Translations under genes and position numbers: made by a program | Source of the DNA: Luteimonas sp. YGD11-2 | Lineage (GTDB): Bacteria > Pseudomonadota > Gammaproteobacteria > Xanthomonadales > Xanthomonadaceae | Length of the DNA stretch: 64,000 bases | Direction of reading: 5' to 3' | Assembly: GCF_004118975.1 (NCBI RefSeq) | Contig: NZ_CP035376.1 | Location: forward strand, 2,790,001 to 2,854,000 | The notes under the pieces: generated by a model | Database searches by the model: none | Seen by the model: only the letters and a program-made list of their open reading frames with translations | Told to the model about the DNA's origin: nothing | Shown: positions 1 through 9,579 of the stretch, piece by piece | Numbering within the stretch: position 1 is the first letter of the stretch | Layout: every line of letters starts with the position of its first letter

Positions 1-1
1 G

Positions 2-1246
2 CCGCAGCGGCCGTACTGGTACCGCTTCCGCGTCGGCAGCGAGGCCATGAGCCGGGCGGGCGTGGCACGTACCGCACCGGCGGCCGGCGCCGAGGTGGAC
101 CGGCTGCGCATCGGCGTGGCGGGCTGCCAGCACTGGGAGGCCGGCTACTACACCGCCTACCACCACCTCAGCCGGGAGCCGGAACTGGACGCCGTATTCC
201 ATTACGGCGACTACATCTACGAAGGCGCGGGCAAGCCCGGCAAGTCGGTGACCGATGCCGCGGGAAACCGCGTTCCCCGGCAGCACGTCGGTGATGAGAT
301 CTACACGCTTCACGACTATCGCCGCCGCTACGCCCAGTACAAGACCGACCCGGACCTGCAGGCCGCGCATGCTGCAGCCGCCTTCCTGTGCACCTGGGAC
401 GACCACGAGATCGACAACAACTGGACGGGCGTCTACGACCAGGACGGCGTGCCGCCGGAGGTGTTCGCGCTGCGCCGCCATGTCGCGATGCAGGCGTGGT
501 ACGAGAACATGCCGGTGCGCCGCGCGCAGTTTCCCCGCACCGATGGCCTGACGATGCATCGCCGCCTCGACTACGGAAGCCTGCTGCGCGTGCATCTCCT
601 GGATACCCGCCAGTACCGCACCAAGCAGCGCTGCGACCCCGCGCTCCTGGAGAAGAAACGGCCCTGCCGCGGGCAGGACGAAGTCGGCGAGGAGGTCATC
701 GGCGAGGCGCAGGAGCGCTGGCTGGCACAGGGCCTGGACGGCGGATCACGGTGGCACCTGCTGGCGCAGCAGGTGATGATGATGCCGTACCGCTATCCGC
801 AGAGCCGGCCGGCCGGGCCACTCAACACCGATTCGTGGAGCGGATACCCGCAGGCAAGGCAGCGGCTGATCGACATGATCGCGCAGCGCCGCCTGGGCAA
901 TGTCGTGGTCGCCACGGGCGACGTCCACAAGCACCACGCCGGCGTGGTTCCCTCCGATCCGGACGACCTGCTCAGCACGCCCATCGCCACCGAGTACGTC
1001 ACCACCTCGATCGCCTCGGGCGGCGACGGGACCGACATACCGGACAGCTGGAAGGACACGCTGTCGGACAACCCCCACACCACGCTGGTCAACGACAGGC
1101 GGGGTTACCAGTTGTTCGAGATCGACGGCGACCGCTGGCGCACCGACGTGGTCGCGATCGACCGGGTATCCGTCGCCGGCGGGCAGAAGCACGTCGTCGC
1201 CCGGCTGGTGACCGAACATGGTCGGCCCGGAGTGGAACGGGCATGA
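2..1246 (+). CDS. PhoD-family alkaline phosphatase, 5' end outside window
   Basis: The frame is open from base 2, so the gene begins upstream of the window and only its last 414 codons are visible. PhoD enzymes are secreted phosphomonoesterases/phosphodiesterases with a Ca/Fe metal centre. Visible hallmarks are GVAGCQ, the metal-binding YGDYIYE (about base 205), WDDHEIDNN (about base 398), DTRQYR and the late GDVHKHH (about base 918). The residues before the first internal ATG (base 47) include YWYRFRVG, which matches the beta-strand preceding the catalytic core in this family, so the internal ATG is not the true start. The stop overlaps the next gene as ATGA, suggesting translational coupling. 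The family is clear; substrate is unknown. Confidence 0.9.
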   Translation, partial: PQRPYWYRFRVGSEAMSRAGVARTAPAAGAEVDRLRIGVAGCQHWEAGYYTAYHHLSREPELDAVFHYGDYIYEGAGKPGKSVTDAAGNRVPRQHVGDEIYTLHDYRRRYAQYKTDPDLQAAHAAAAFLCTWDDHEIDNNWTGVYDQDGVPPEVFALRRHVAMQAWYENMPVRRAQFPRTDGLTMHRRLDYGSLLRVHLLDTRQYRTKQRCDPALLEKKRPCRGQDEVGEEVIGEAQERWLAQGLDGGSRWHLLAQQVMMMPYRYPQSRPAGPLNTDSWSGYPQARQRLIDMIAQRRLGNVVVATGDVHKHHAGVVPSDPDDLLSTPIATEYVTTSIASGGDGTDIPDSWKDTLSDNPHTTLVNDRRGYQLFEIDGDRWRTDVVAIDRVSVAGGQKHVVARLVTEHGRPGVERA

Positions 1247-2562
1247 GACCCGCGGCGCGGACAGCGCGCCGCGCGTGGAGGCGGTGCCCGCTACCCGCGC
1301 TGCTGGCGTGCGCGCTGGCGCTGCACGCGTCAGCCTCGGCGCCGGCGACGGCGGAAGGGCCGGGCCAGGCCTCCGGGTGCCCGGTGGGCGAACCCTTGCC
1401 GGCGTGGTCCCACGGCGAGCTCGACATCCACCACGTCAACACCGGTCGCGGCGACGCGCTGTTCTTCGTGTTCCCGGACGGCACCACCCTGCTCAAGGAT
1501 GCCAGCGGGAAGACCGTGGAGCAGGCGCCGTTCTCGCTGCCGACCCGGCCCGACGACTCGCGTCCGCCGGGCGAATGGGTGGCCCGCTACGTCGGGCGGC
1601 TGTTGCCACCGGGCGCGGAGGGCATCGACTACGCGCTGGTCTCGCACTTCCACGGCGACCACATGGGCGCCATCGTTGCCGACTCGCCGCTGACGACGTC
1701 GGGCGGCGGCTACCGGCTCAGCGGGTTCACCCAGGTGGCCGAACTGCTGCCGATCGCGCGGTTCATCGATCGCGGCTGGCCGGACTACGACTACCCGGCG
1801 CCGATCCGCAACCCCACGGTGGACAACTACCGTCGCTTCCTCGACTGGCAGGTCCGTCATCGCGATCTGCAGGTGGAACGGTTCGAGCCGGGCCGCAATG
1901 ACCAGATCCGCCTCCTGCGCGATCCCGCAGCGTACCCGCAGTTCGAGCTTCGCAACCTGTACGCCAACGGCTCGGTCTGGACCGGCGTGGGTAGCGAAAC
2001 GCGCGCGCTGTTCCCGCCGATCGAAGGCCTCGCGCCCGACGAACGGCCTACCGAGAACAAGCTCAGCACCGCGTTCCGGATCAGCTACGGCAGGTTCGAC
2101 TACTTCTCCGGCGGCGACCTGTCCTCAATCGACGAAACCATCGCGTCCCACCCCGCGCCCTGGCTGGACGTGGAACCGCCTGTCGCCCGGGCGAGCGGCC
2201 CGGTCGACGTGATGAAGGCCAACCACCACGGCAGCTGGGACGCGAACGGCGTCCCTTTCCTCGCGACGCTGCGGCCGCGCGTGATCGTGGTGACCTCGCG
2301 GGCCGACGGCCATCCCTCGGTGAACACCTACCGGCGCATGACGTCGGAGCGGATCTGGCCGGGCGAACGCGACATCTTCATCACCAACGTCTCGCCGGCG
2401 ACCGCCAGCACGACCTACGGCATCGGCAGCGCCAGCAGCACCCAGGGCCACGTGGTGGTGCGCGTCGAGCGCGGCGGCGCGCGGTACCGTGTCTACGTCC
2501 TCGACGACGACAACGAGGACATGCGGGTCCGCGCCGTGTTCGGTCCGTACGCGTCGCGGTAG
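1243..2562 (+). CDS. secreted metallo-beta-lactamase-fold hydrolase
   Basis: A 439-residue protein with an N-terminal signal-like segment (arginine-rich n-region, then LPALLACALALHASA) followed by a metallo-beta-lactamase fold. The metal-binding HxHxDH motif is present as SHFHGDH near residue 134, and a second histidine cluster NHHGSWD lies near residue 327. The arrangement resembles the ComEC/Rec2 C-terminal-type MBL hydrolases, which act on nucleic acids or phosphoesters, but here as a free exported protein. The start was chosen at the ATG overlapping the PhoD stop (ATGA), because the signal peptide follows immediately; the frame is also open upstream but only as antisense noise. Coupling with PhoD suggests both serve extracellular phosphate or nucleotide scavenging (inference). 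Confidence 0.82.
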   Translation: MRPAARTARRAWRRCPLPALLACALALHASASAPATAEGPGQASGCPVGEPLPAWSHGELDIHHVNTGRGDALFFVFPDGTTLLKDASGKTVEQAPFSLPTRPDDSRPPGEWVARYVGRLLPPGAEGIDYALVSHFHGDHMGAIVADSPLTTSGGGYRLSGFTQVAELLPIARFIDRGWPDYDYPAPIRNPTVDNYRRFLDWQVRHRDLQVERFEPGRNDQIRLLRDPAAYPQFELRNLYANGSVWTGVGSETRALFPPIEGLAPDERPTENKLSTAFRISYGRFDYFSGGDLSSIDETIASHPAPWLDVEPPVARASGPVDVMKANHHGSWDANGVPFLATLRPRVIVVTSRADGHPSVNTYRRMTSERIWPGERDIFITNVSPATASTTYGIGSASSTQGHVVVRVERGGARYRVYVLDDDNEDMRVRAVFGPYASR

Positions 2563-2723
2563 CGGCCGATGCCCACGCCTGCGCGTGGCGACCGGTGTCT
2601 GCCCGGCAGTGGGGTCCCGCGCGTCCGCCCGCCGACGACACCGCCACGCGCATGCACGGTTGAAGCAGCGGCGCGTTCACCTCGGCCGGCATAGCATCGG
2701 GCAACTTCGAGGAGGACCGGCCC

Positions 2724-3056
2724 ATGTCCAGCAGAACCGCAATGCTTGCCCTTGCCGTGGCCCTGGCCGTCGCTGCCCCGGCCGCACTCGCCGATCCGCC
2801 GCCGCATGCGCGTGGCAAGGGGCCGCCGGCGCACGCGGGCGGGCCGCACGGCGCGCCGCCCGGCTGGGTGAAGAATGCCTGGCGCGAGGGGGAGCGCCTG
2901 CCGCTCGTGGAGCTCGACGGCTACTGGGTGAGCGATTACGAGCGCTACCACCTGCACGCACCCCCGCCAGGCCACCGCTGGGTCCGCCAGGACGACGACC
3001 GCTACCTCCTGGTGGCCGCAGCCACCGGCATCATCGTCGACATCCTGACGCGCTGA
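2724..3056 (+). CDS. RcnB-like small periplasmic protein
   Basis: 110 residues: a cleavable signal peptide (about 1-23, ending ALA), a His/Pro/Gly-rich linker, then the compact domain with WVKNAWREGERLP and YWVSDYERYHL and a C-terminal WVRQDDDRYLLVA strand that is typical of RcnB/DUF1236-like proteins. RcnB family members act in periplasmic metal (Ni/Co) homeostasis or envelope stress. A strong ribosome site (GAGGAGG) lies about 6 bases before the ATG. It stands alone between the MBL gene and the convergent dbpA. Family assignment is good; metal specificity cannot be read from the sequence. Confidence 0.8.
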   Translation: MSSRTAMLALAVALAVAAPAALADPPPHARGKGPPAHAGGPHGAPPGWVKNAWREGERLPLVELDGYWVSDYERYHLHAPPPGHRWVRQDDDRYLLVAAATGIIVDILTR

Positions 3057-3109
3057 CCGCCACCAGCTCCGACGCGACCCGGCCAGCGAATCCTTCGCGG
3101 TCCGGCTGG

Positions 3110-4492
<1,383 letters not shown>

Positions 4493-4559
4493 GCGCGCAT
4501 GATCGCAGGTTGCGAGGCCCGGCCGTGCACAATCACGGGCCCGGACACCCGAAGCCACC

Positions 4560-4811
4560 ATGCGCGACCAGCTCACCATTGCCGTCAGCGAGCTCTACAC
4601 CGGCATCCGCCACGAACACTGGCACGGCCGGACGTTCCGCCAGTTCTGGGAGTGGTTCAACGCACGCTGCATCCATATCGTCGCGGTGGCGGAGGCCGAT
4701 GAACTCGGTGAGCTGGAAGTGCAGCTGCTCGACGTGCGCGCCGCCGTGGAAGCGGGCGGATATATGGTGCCGTCGGATCGGCTGGACGCGGTGATCGAGC
4801 CGGAGATGTAG
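4560..4811 (+). CDS. small conserved hypothetical protein (83 aa)
   Basis: 83 residues with two predicted helices and an aromatic-rich segment (RTFRQFWEWFN). No signal peptide, membrane segment or recognised motif. It is divergent from dbpA, and the 68-base gap must hold both promoters. High third-position GC like the neighbours supports real coding. I do not recognise a family. Confidence 0.6.
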   Translation: MRDQLTIAVSELYTGIRHEHWHGRTFRQFWEWFNARCIHIVAVAEADELGELEVQLLDVRAAVEAGGYMVPSDRLDAVIEPEM

Positions 4812-5214
4812 GAGCGTGCACAGAGATGCGCGTTGCCGGGTGCTGGTCGCGCAGAGGAAGGCGTACGCGGCGCAGCGGCATGTCGCGGGTCGGCGGGCGC
4901 CCACCCACGTTCCGGGCTGGCACGTTCCGGCCAGTGATTGCCCGTCGTCACCACGATGAACCTGAAGACGCACCCGGAATCGCCCCGCAAACAAATTCCA
5001 CCCACCGGCACGGAAGTGCGCTAAGGTGCACCCACTGTTCAAAGCGGGATCACGGTACATCGTGGCTCCGATGCGGTAGATCACAGGTTCCAGGGTCGCG
5101 AAAGCGGCCTTTCCAGACGATCCGCTCCATCGCTTCGCGTTACCCCTTGCTCGATACAGTCCGGCACCGCACACCGCGGGCCGTGCATCCTCAACTGATC
5201 CAAGGAGTAACACC
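4812..5214. other. non-coding region / 5' leader of the cold-shock gene
   Basis: About 400 bases with no convincing gene. The last ~200 bases probably form the long structured 5' leader typical of cspA-type mRNAs. A ribosome site CAAGGAG lies 5 bases before the csp ATG. No cold-box consensus could be assigned with confidence. Confidence 0.4.
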
Positions 5215-5424
5215 ATGTCTGATCGTCAAACCGGTACCGTCAAGTGGTTCAATGACGCCAAGGGCTTCGGCTTCATCACCCCGCAGAGCGGCGACGACCT
5301 GTTCGTCCACTTCCGTTCGATCCAGGGCAGCGGCTTCAAGTCGCTCCAGGAAGGCCAGAAGGTCTCGTTCAAGGTTGCGCAGGGCCAGAAGGGCCTGCAG
5401 GCCGAAGAAGTCCAGGCCGAGTAA
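5215..5424 (+). CDS. CspA-family cold-shock protein
   Basis: 69-residue single cold-shock domain, the usual length for the family. RNP1 is visible as KGFGFITP within [14 protein letters not shown] and RNP2 as DLFVHF. It binds single-stranded RNA/DNA as a chaperone or antiterminator. A classic CAAGGAG ribosome site precedes the ATG and a strong intrinsic terminator follows about 40 bases after the stop, so it is monocistronic. Several paralogues usually exist per genome, so no specific csp letter is given. Confidence 0.96.
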   Translation: MSDRQTGTVKWFNDAKGFGFITPQSGDDLFVHFRSIQGSGFKSLQEGQKVSFKVAQGQKGLQAEEVQAE

Positions 5425-5462
5425 GTTCCACTCGACCTCTACCGCGCAAGCGGTGACGAAAA

Positions 5463-5488
5463 CCCCGGGCGAAAGCCCGGGGTTTTTT
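5463..5488 (+). terminator. intrinsic terminator after csp
   Basis: Perfect 8-bp GC stem (CCCCGGGC / GCCCGGGG) with a GAAA tetraloop followed by six T residues. It lies 38 bases after the cold-shock gene stop. Confidence 0.93.
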
Positions 5489-5564
5489 GTTGCCCCGTCG
5501 ATGACCCCGGCCGCGGCATCTGCCAGACTGCGCGCCTTTCGCCACCGCCACGCCAACGCACTCC

Positions 5565-6278
5565 ATGCGCCTGAACAAGCACATCAGCGACACCGGCTAC
5601 TGCTCGCGGCGCGAGGCCGACCGGCTGATCGCCGAGGGCCGGGTCACGGTGAACGGCCAGCGTGGCCGTGTCGGTTCGGAGGTGGGCGAAGGCGACACCG
5701 TGATGATCGACGGCCAGCCGCTGCAGCAGCGCACGGCCGCACCCGGCAAGCGCCGGCACGTCTACATCGCGCTGCACAAGCCGGTGGGCATCACCTGCAC
5801 CACCGAGTCATCGGTGAAGGGCAACATCGTCGACTTCGTCGACCACCGCGAACGCATCTTCCCGATCGGCCGGCTCGACAAGGATTCCGAAGGGTTGATC
5901 CTGATGACCAGCAACGGCGACATCGTCAACGCCATCCTGCGTGCCGAGAACAAGCTGGAAAAGGAATACCTGGTGACCGTGAACCATCCGGTCACCCCCG
6001 AGATCCTGCGCGGCATGGCCCGCGGCGTGCCGGTGCACGGGCAGACCACGCTGCCGTGCCGCACCGGCCCGCTGGGGAAGTTCGGCTTCCGCATCACCCT
6101 CGTGCAGGGGCTCAACCGCCAGGTGCGGCTGATGGCCGCGCATTTCGGCCTGCGGGTGAAGCAACTGGTGCGGGTGCGCATCGGGCCGGTGAAGCTGGCA
6201 CACCTGAAACCCGGGCAATGGCGCAACCTCACCGACGCCGAGTTGCGCGCACTGCTGCCGGGACAGGCGGAGTTCTGA
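5565..6278 (+). CDS. rluF: 23S rRNA pseudouridine synthase RluF-type
   Basis: 237 residues. An N-terminal S4 RNA-binding domain (MRLNKHISDTGYCSRREAD) is followed by the RsuA-family catalytic domain with the catalytic Asp in GRLDKDSEGL. The C-terminal signature QGLNRQVRLM.AHFG matches RluF, which makes pseudouridine at U2604 of 23S rRNA, better than RluB/RluE/RsuA. The ATG start gives the conserved S4 beginning directly. Transcribed alone downstream of the csp terminator. The specific member call is from signature resemblance and is slightly less certain than the family. Confidence 0.88.
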   Translation: MRLNKHISDTGYCSRREADRLIAEGRVTVNGQRGRVGSEVGEGDTVMIDGQPLQQRTAAPGKRRHVYIALHKPVGITCTTESSVKGNIVDFVDHRERIFPIGRLDKDSEGLILMTSNGDIVNAILRAENKLEKEYLVTVNHPVTPEILRGMARGVPVHGQTTLPCRTGPLGKFGFRITLVQGLNRQVRLMAAHFGLRVKQLVRVRIGPVKLAHLKPGQWRNLTDAELRALLPGQAEF

Positions 6279-6316
6279 GCATCGCGGGCGTAGGTTCGCG
6301 CCCTCGCTCACCGCGG

Positions 6317-6460
6317 TCAGTGACCGCCCTGGCGCTTCTGCGACCTGTCGCCCTCGCCCGGGTTCGACAGCTTCCCCGCATCCTGCTCGCGCGGGGTGCG
6401 CGCCGGGGCCTTTTCCTGCTGCGACTTCTTCATGCTGTCGCGTGTCTGTGGCGTGGTCAT
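6317..6460 (-). CDS. small hydrophilic protein (47 aa)
   Basis: A 47-residue, strongly charged, disordered-looking protein (Lys, Gln, Arg, Glu and Pro rich; MTTPQTRDSMKKSQQEK). The start is supported by an excellent ribosome site, GGAGA, 7 bases before the ATG on the minus strand. It lies between rluF (convergent) and the broken mipA. Small hydrophilic proteins of this kind are common near stress genes in Xanthomonadaceae; function unknown. Confidence 0.6.
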   Translation of the reverse strand: MTTPQTRDSMKKSQQEKAPARTPREQDAGKLSNPGEGDRSQKRQGGH

Positions 6461-6533
6461 CGCGGGTCTCCGTTGCGGCGGCTGGTCCACCGCGCACCAG
6501 CCTGCACCGCACCCGGTCACGCGGCCGTGCAGG

Positions 6534-7349
6534 TCAGCGGCGACGCAGCCACCACGGGGTGAAGCCGCGCGACACGCCGATGAACATCGACACGCTGCCG
6601 TCGGTGCCGGGATCGACCAGTGGGCTGTCGGTGATCGCATCCGGCAGATGGCTGTAGCGCAGCGAGCCGACCAGCGACCAGGTGGTCCCCAGCGGCCGGA
6701 AGAACGACACCCCGGCATGCGGGATGGTCACCGCGCCCGGCCGGTAGTCGACCACCCCACGCGCCACTTCCTCGCGCAACGTGCCGTAGTAGTAGTCGGC
6801 CAGGTCGCCGGACCACCAGGTCGCACCCGCGATCGGCGTCAGCACGCCACCGCCCATGCGCAGCGGATAGCCTTACTGCAGCGAGGCCTCCTGGCCGCCG
6901 CTGCGGTCGGTGGCATCGGTCAGCAGCTCCAGCTGCAGCTCGCCGGCGCGGCCGCTCCATTCCATGCCCACGCCCACATCGAGCCCGCGGTCGCGGTCCT
7001 CCAGCAGGTCGGCATCGATGCCATTGCGCGCCAGCTGCCCGCGGTCGAGGTCGTCATCGACATCGAAACCGTCGAAACGCGCCTTCGCCAGCGCCGAGAA
7101 CTCGAACGTCGGCGTAACGACGAACCGCCAGCCCGCCGTCACCCCGCGGAAGTAGAACCGCTCGCCCTCGTAGGACAGCAGCGGAATCGGGATGACCCGC
7201 GTGCCCTCGCCCGCGTACGGGCTGTCGGACACCGCCGCCGCCACGCCGATGCCCCATGGCGAGCGCTCGGGCGGGGCCGCGAGCGGCGCCTGCGCCAGCG
7301 TGTCGAAGGCGAGCGCGGACAACAACACGGGCAGCAGCAGCTTGATCAT
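6534..7349 (-). pseudogene. MipA/OmpV outer-membrane protein gene interrupted by an in-frame TAA
   Basis: The full reading frame would encode a ~271-residue MipA/OmpV beta-barrel. The N-terminal 158 codons carry a signal peptide (MIKLLLPVLLSALAF..LAQ) and family features such as GVAAAVSDSPYAGEG and YEGERFYFRG. A TAA at 6873-6875 stops translation after GGQEASLQ. The same frame then continues without shift as GYPLRMGGGVLTP..WWSGDLADYYYG to the expected C-terminal aromatic barrel strands, ending at 6534. The family usually has a tyrosine or similar residue at the stop position, so a single-base nonsense change is the simplest explanation. MipA scaffolds murein enzymes in E. coli. The gene is called broken unless the stop is a sequencing error or is read through. 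Confidence 0.82.
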
Positions 7350-7665
7350 GGTGGCCTGGGCGTGGGGGCAAGCGGCGACCTTACTGCAGCGCGGACGGGG
7401 CGCATGCGAAGACCACCCGTGCGCGCACGGCCCCGATCCGCAACGCGTGACCCACCGGCAGCGCGGCCCGGGAACCGTTGTCGTCCTTGCCGGTCCGCTG
7501 TGCGCACGACGATCGGTACTGCCGTGAAGCGGCCGTAGCCAGGACGTATCCTGTCCGCCACACAGGAGAGTCGCCATGGCATGGAGCTGGAGCTGGAGCT
7601 GGAGCTGGGAACTGGATCGAAGCGCAGGCAAGGCGTCGCCGGCGACGGGAACACGAGGGCAGCCG

Positions 7666-8406
7666 GTGAGCTTCCGGGGTGGCGTGGGTATCGCGCTGCT
7701 GGTGCTGGCAACCGCCTGCGGCACGTCGGCGCCGCATGACATCGCCTACGACGTCGAGTGGTTCGAGGAGCCGCAGTCAGCGCCCGTGTCGCGCGAAGCC
7801 ATCGGATCGCTGATGGCCGAGCCGTGGGTCGACGATATCGAGGTCCGCATCGAAGCACCGGGCGAGGACCGCATGCATGCCACGCTCGGGTCCTGCAGCG
7901 ACTACTTCGCGGTCGCGGACCAGCGGCCGCGCCCCATCCATGGCGCAACCACCCATGTGATCTTCCAGGCGCGCGCCCTGCACTGCCAGGCCGCGAGGCT
8001 GGCCATGGCCGCGCAGCCGGCCACGATCTCCCACCTGCGCACGCTTGCCTTCGATGAAGGTCTGCCGGATCACCTGCCCTGGCAGGTCGCGATGATCATG
8101 TCCAGCTCCGAACACCAGCAGATCGCCAGGGAACGCCCCAAGGCAACGTGGAGGGAAGCGCTGTTCTCTCCGCTGACCACGTTCTCGCCATGTGGCACGC
8201 ACTGCGGCGTGTATGCCGAACCCGGGCAGACACAGTCCGTCTGGCTGCTGGCGCGCGGCGATTTCGACGGTGACGGCATCGAGGACGTGCTGCTGCAATC
8301 GTCCGATGCCGCCATCGGAGGCAGCTACCAGGCGGTACGCATGTTCGTGCTGACCCGCCGCCAGCCCGGCGCAAGGAGCGAACTGGTCCAGGAATTCGAT
8401 TACTAG
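7666..8406 (+). CDS. putative lipoprotein of unknown function
   Basis: From the GTG at 7666 the protein has a textbook lipoprotein signal (SFRGGVGIALLVLATAC, lipobox LATAC) and 246 residues. The mature part holds several cysteines (CSDYF, LHC, CGTHCG) and a GDFDGDGIEDVLL segment resembling an FG-GAP/EF-hand-like calcium loop. An upstream in-frame ATG at 7576 also has a good ribosome site (AGGAG) and would add 30 residues with four Trp-Ser repeats ahead of the signal; GAGGG precedes the GTG. The GTG was chosen because it places the lipobox correctly. No family is recognised. Confidence 0.65.
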   Translation: MSFRGGVGIALLVLATACGTSAPHDIAYDVEWFEEPQSAPVSREAIGSLMAEPWVDDIEVRIEAPGEDRMHATLGSCSDYFAVADQRPRPIHGATTHVIFQARALHCQAARLAMAAQPATISHLRTLAFDEGLPDHLPWQVAMIMSSSEHQQIARERPKATWREALFSPLTTFSPCGTHCGVYAEPGQTQSVWLLARGDFDGDGIEDVLLQSSDAAIGGSYQAVRMFVLTRRQPGARSELVQEFDY

Positions 8407-8530
8407 GCGACGCGGTTCAGACGCACTGCCTGGAGGGTGCATCGCGCCCTTGATCGACCGGTTCCGATCGGCAGCGTCGCCATCCTGGCCCGGAGCCGGA
8501 CACCAGTTGCGCTGCAGCTTCCAGCCCGCC

Positions 8531-8920
8531 TCAGCGGCGGTGCGGGCAGCTCAGATCACCTTCCTGGCAGTCGTCCAGAGCTTCCAGCTCAGCGGCGCGC
8601 AATCTCGTTTTCGCTGCCAGACACTGACCGAGCACCATGCGATATGCGCTGCCGCCCAGGACGCCGCTGGTCTCGAATTCGCACGCGGCATCCCGGTACC
8701 GTCGCCAATGGAGCTGCATGGCCTCGAACAGCTCGCGCTGTTCCGGATCCAGTCTTTCGGCATACGCATTCCCGGCCTCGCTCTGGGCACTCTCCGCGGC
8801 CTCGAGCTCCGCGCCGGCACAGCGGTTGAGTGCCGCCTGCGTAGCGGCGTTCGCGAAACACGCATCAGCGCCGATTACCGGGACCGTGGCGAGCAGGGAC
8901 AACGGGAGAATCAATGCCAT
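8531..8920 (-). CDS. LprI/DUF1311-like secreted protein
   Basis: 129 residues with a signal peptide (MALILPLSLLATVPVIGADA) and the lysozyme-inhibitor LprI N-terminal-type domain: ATQAALNRCAGAELEAAE, a Leu/Glu helix, and RRYRDAACEFE, with four cysteines able to pair. The start ATG has GGAGG 6 bases upstream; the frame is open 14 codons further upstream but without a ribosome site. Family members inhibit or bind lysozyme in the periplasm, or are simply DUF1311 proteins of unknown role. Convergent with the lipoprotein gene at 7666-8406. Confidence 0.78.
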   Translation of the reverse strand: MALILPLSLLATVPVIGADACFANAATQAALNRCAGAELEAAESAQSEAGNAYAERLDPEQRELFEAMQLHWRRYRDAACEFETSGVLGGSAYRMVLGQCLAAKTRLRAAELEALDDCQEGDLSCPHRR

Positions 8921-8951
8921 GGGCAGCCTCCGCGCGATCGCTCGCCCCCCG

Positions 8952-9434
8952 TCAGGCCGCACCCGATCGCTCCCTGCGCGGCGACACCCACATGGTGATC
9001 AGCGCCGTGAACACCGACTCGTCGTCACGATCGCGCACGTCCACGTCGACCAGGAACTCGCCGGTCGCGGAGACGTCGAGCGGTGCGCGTGGCGTGGCCA
9101 CCGCGACGAGGTCCGACTTCGCGAGCTTCAGGTACTCCACCGTCATTCCTTTCGGGATCCAGCGGTGGGTCGCCGGCACGGTCACCTCGGTCATCGTGCC
9201 GCCGGCAAGCTCGGCCATGTTGCACATGGCGATCGCATGCACCGACCCGATGTGGTTCTGCACCGCGCGCCGCCTGCGTATCGACACCCGGCACAGGCCG
9301 GGCCGCAGCTCCTCGAAGCGCGGACGGATGCTGCCGAAGTACGGCGCCTTCAGGCACAGCAGCCGGGAGAACGCCCATCTGCCGCCGGGCCAGCGCGCGA
9401 AGGACGTCCAGATATCGAGGGTGCGACGGCTCAA
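8952..9434 (-). CDS. DUF4442 hotdog-fold thioesterase-like protein
   Basis: 160 residues from a TTG start (MSRRTLDIWTSFARWPGGRW). The region IRRRRAVQNHIGSVHAIA is the characteristic segment of the DUF4442/PaaI-like hotdog thioesterases, with the HIGSVHAIAMCNMAE helix that lines the substrate site. The start is set at a TTG with GGAG 7 bases upstream; the frame is open farther upstream but the sequence there is not family-like. A cytoplasmic acyl-CoA thioesterase activity is likely by family but unproven. Confidence 0.75.
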   Translation of the reverse strand: MSRRTLDIWTSFARWPGGRWAFSRLLCLKAPYFGSIRPRFEELRPGLCRVSIRRRRAVQNHIGSVHAIAMCNMAELAGGTMTEVTVPATHRWIPKGMTVEYLKLAKSDLVAVATPRAPLDVSATGEFLVDVDVRDRDDESVFTALITMWVSPRRERSGAA

Positions 9435-9579
9435 GACGCGCTCCGGATGCCAAGGCCGACCATCCTCGGCGCGGGACGGGCCGCGAGGCAAGCCCATTCC
9501 GGCGCCGGCGGGCGTGGGGATCGGGCCCGACAACCGCCCTGGCGCCGACGATCGGGCAATCCGCTGCAGCCGGTCCGGC

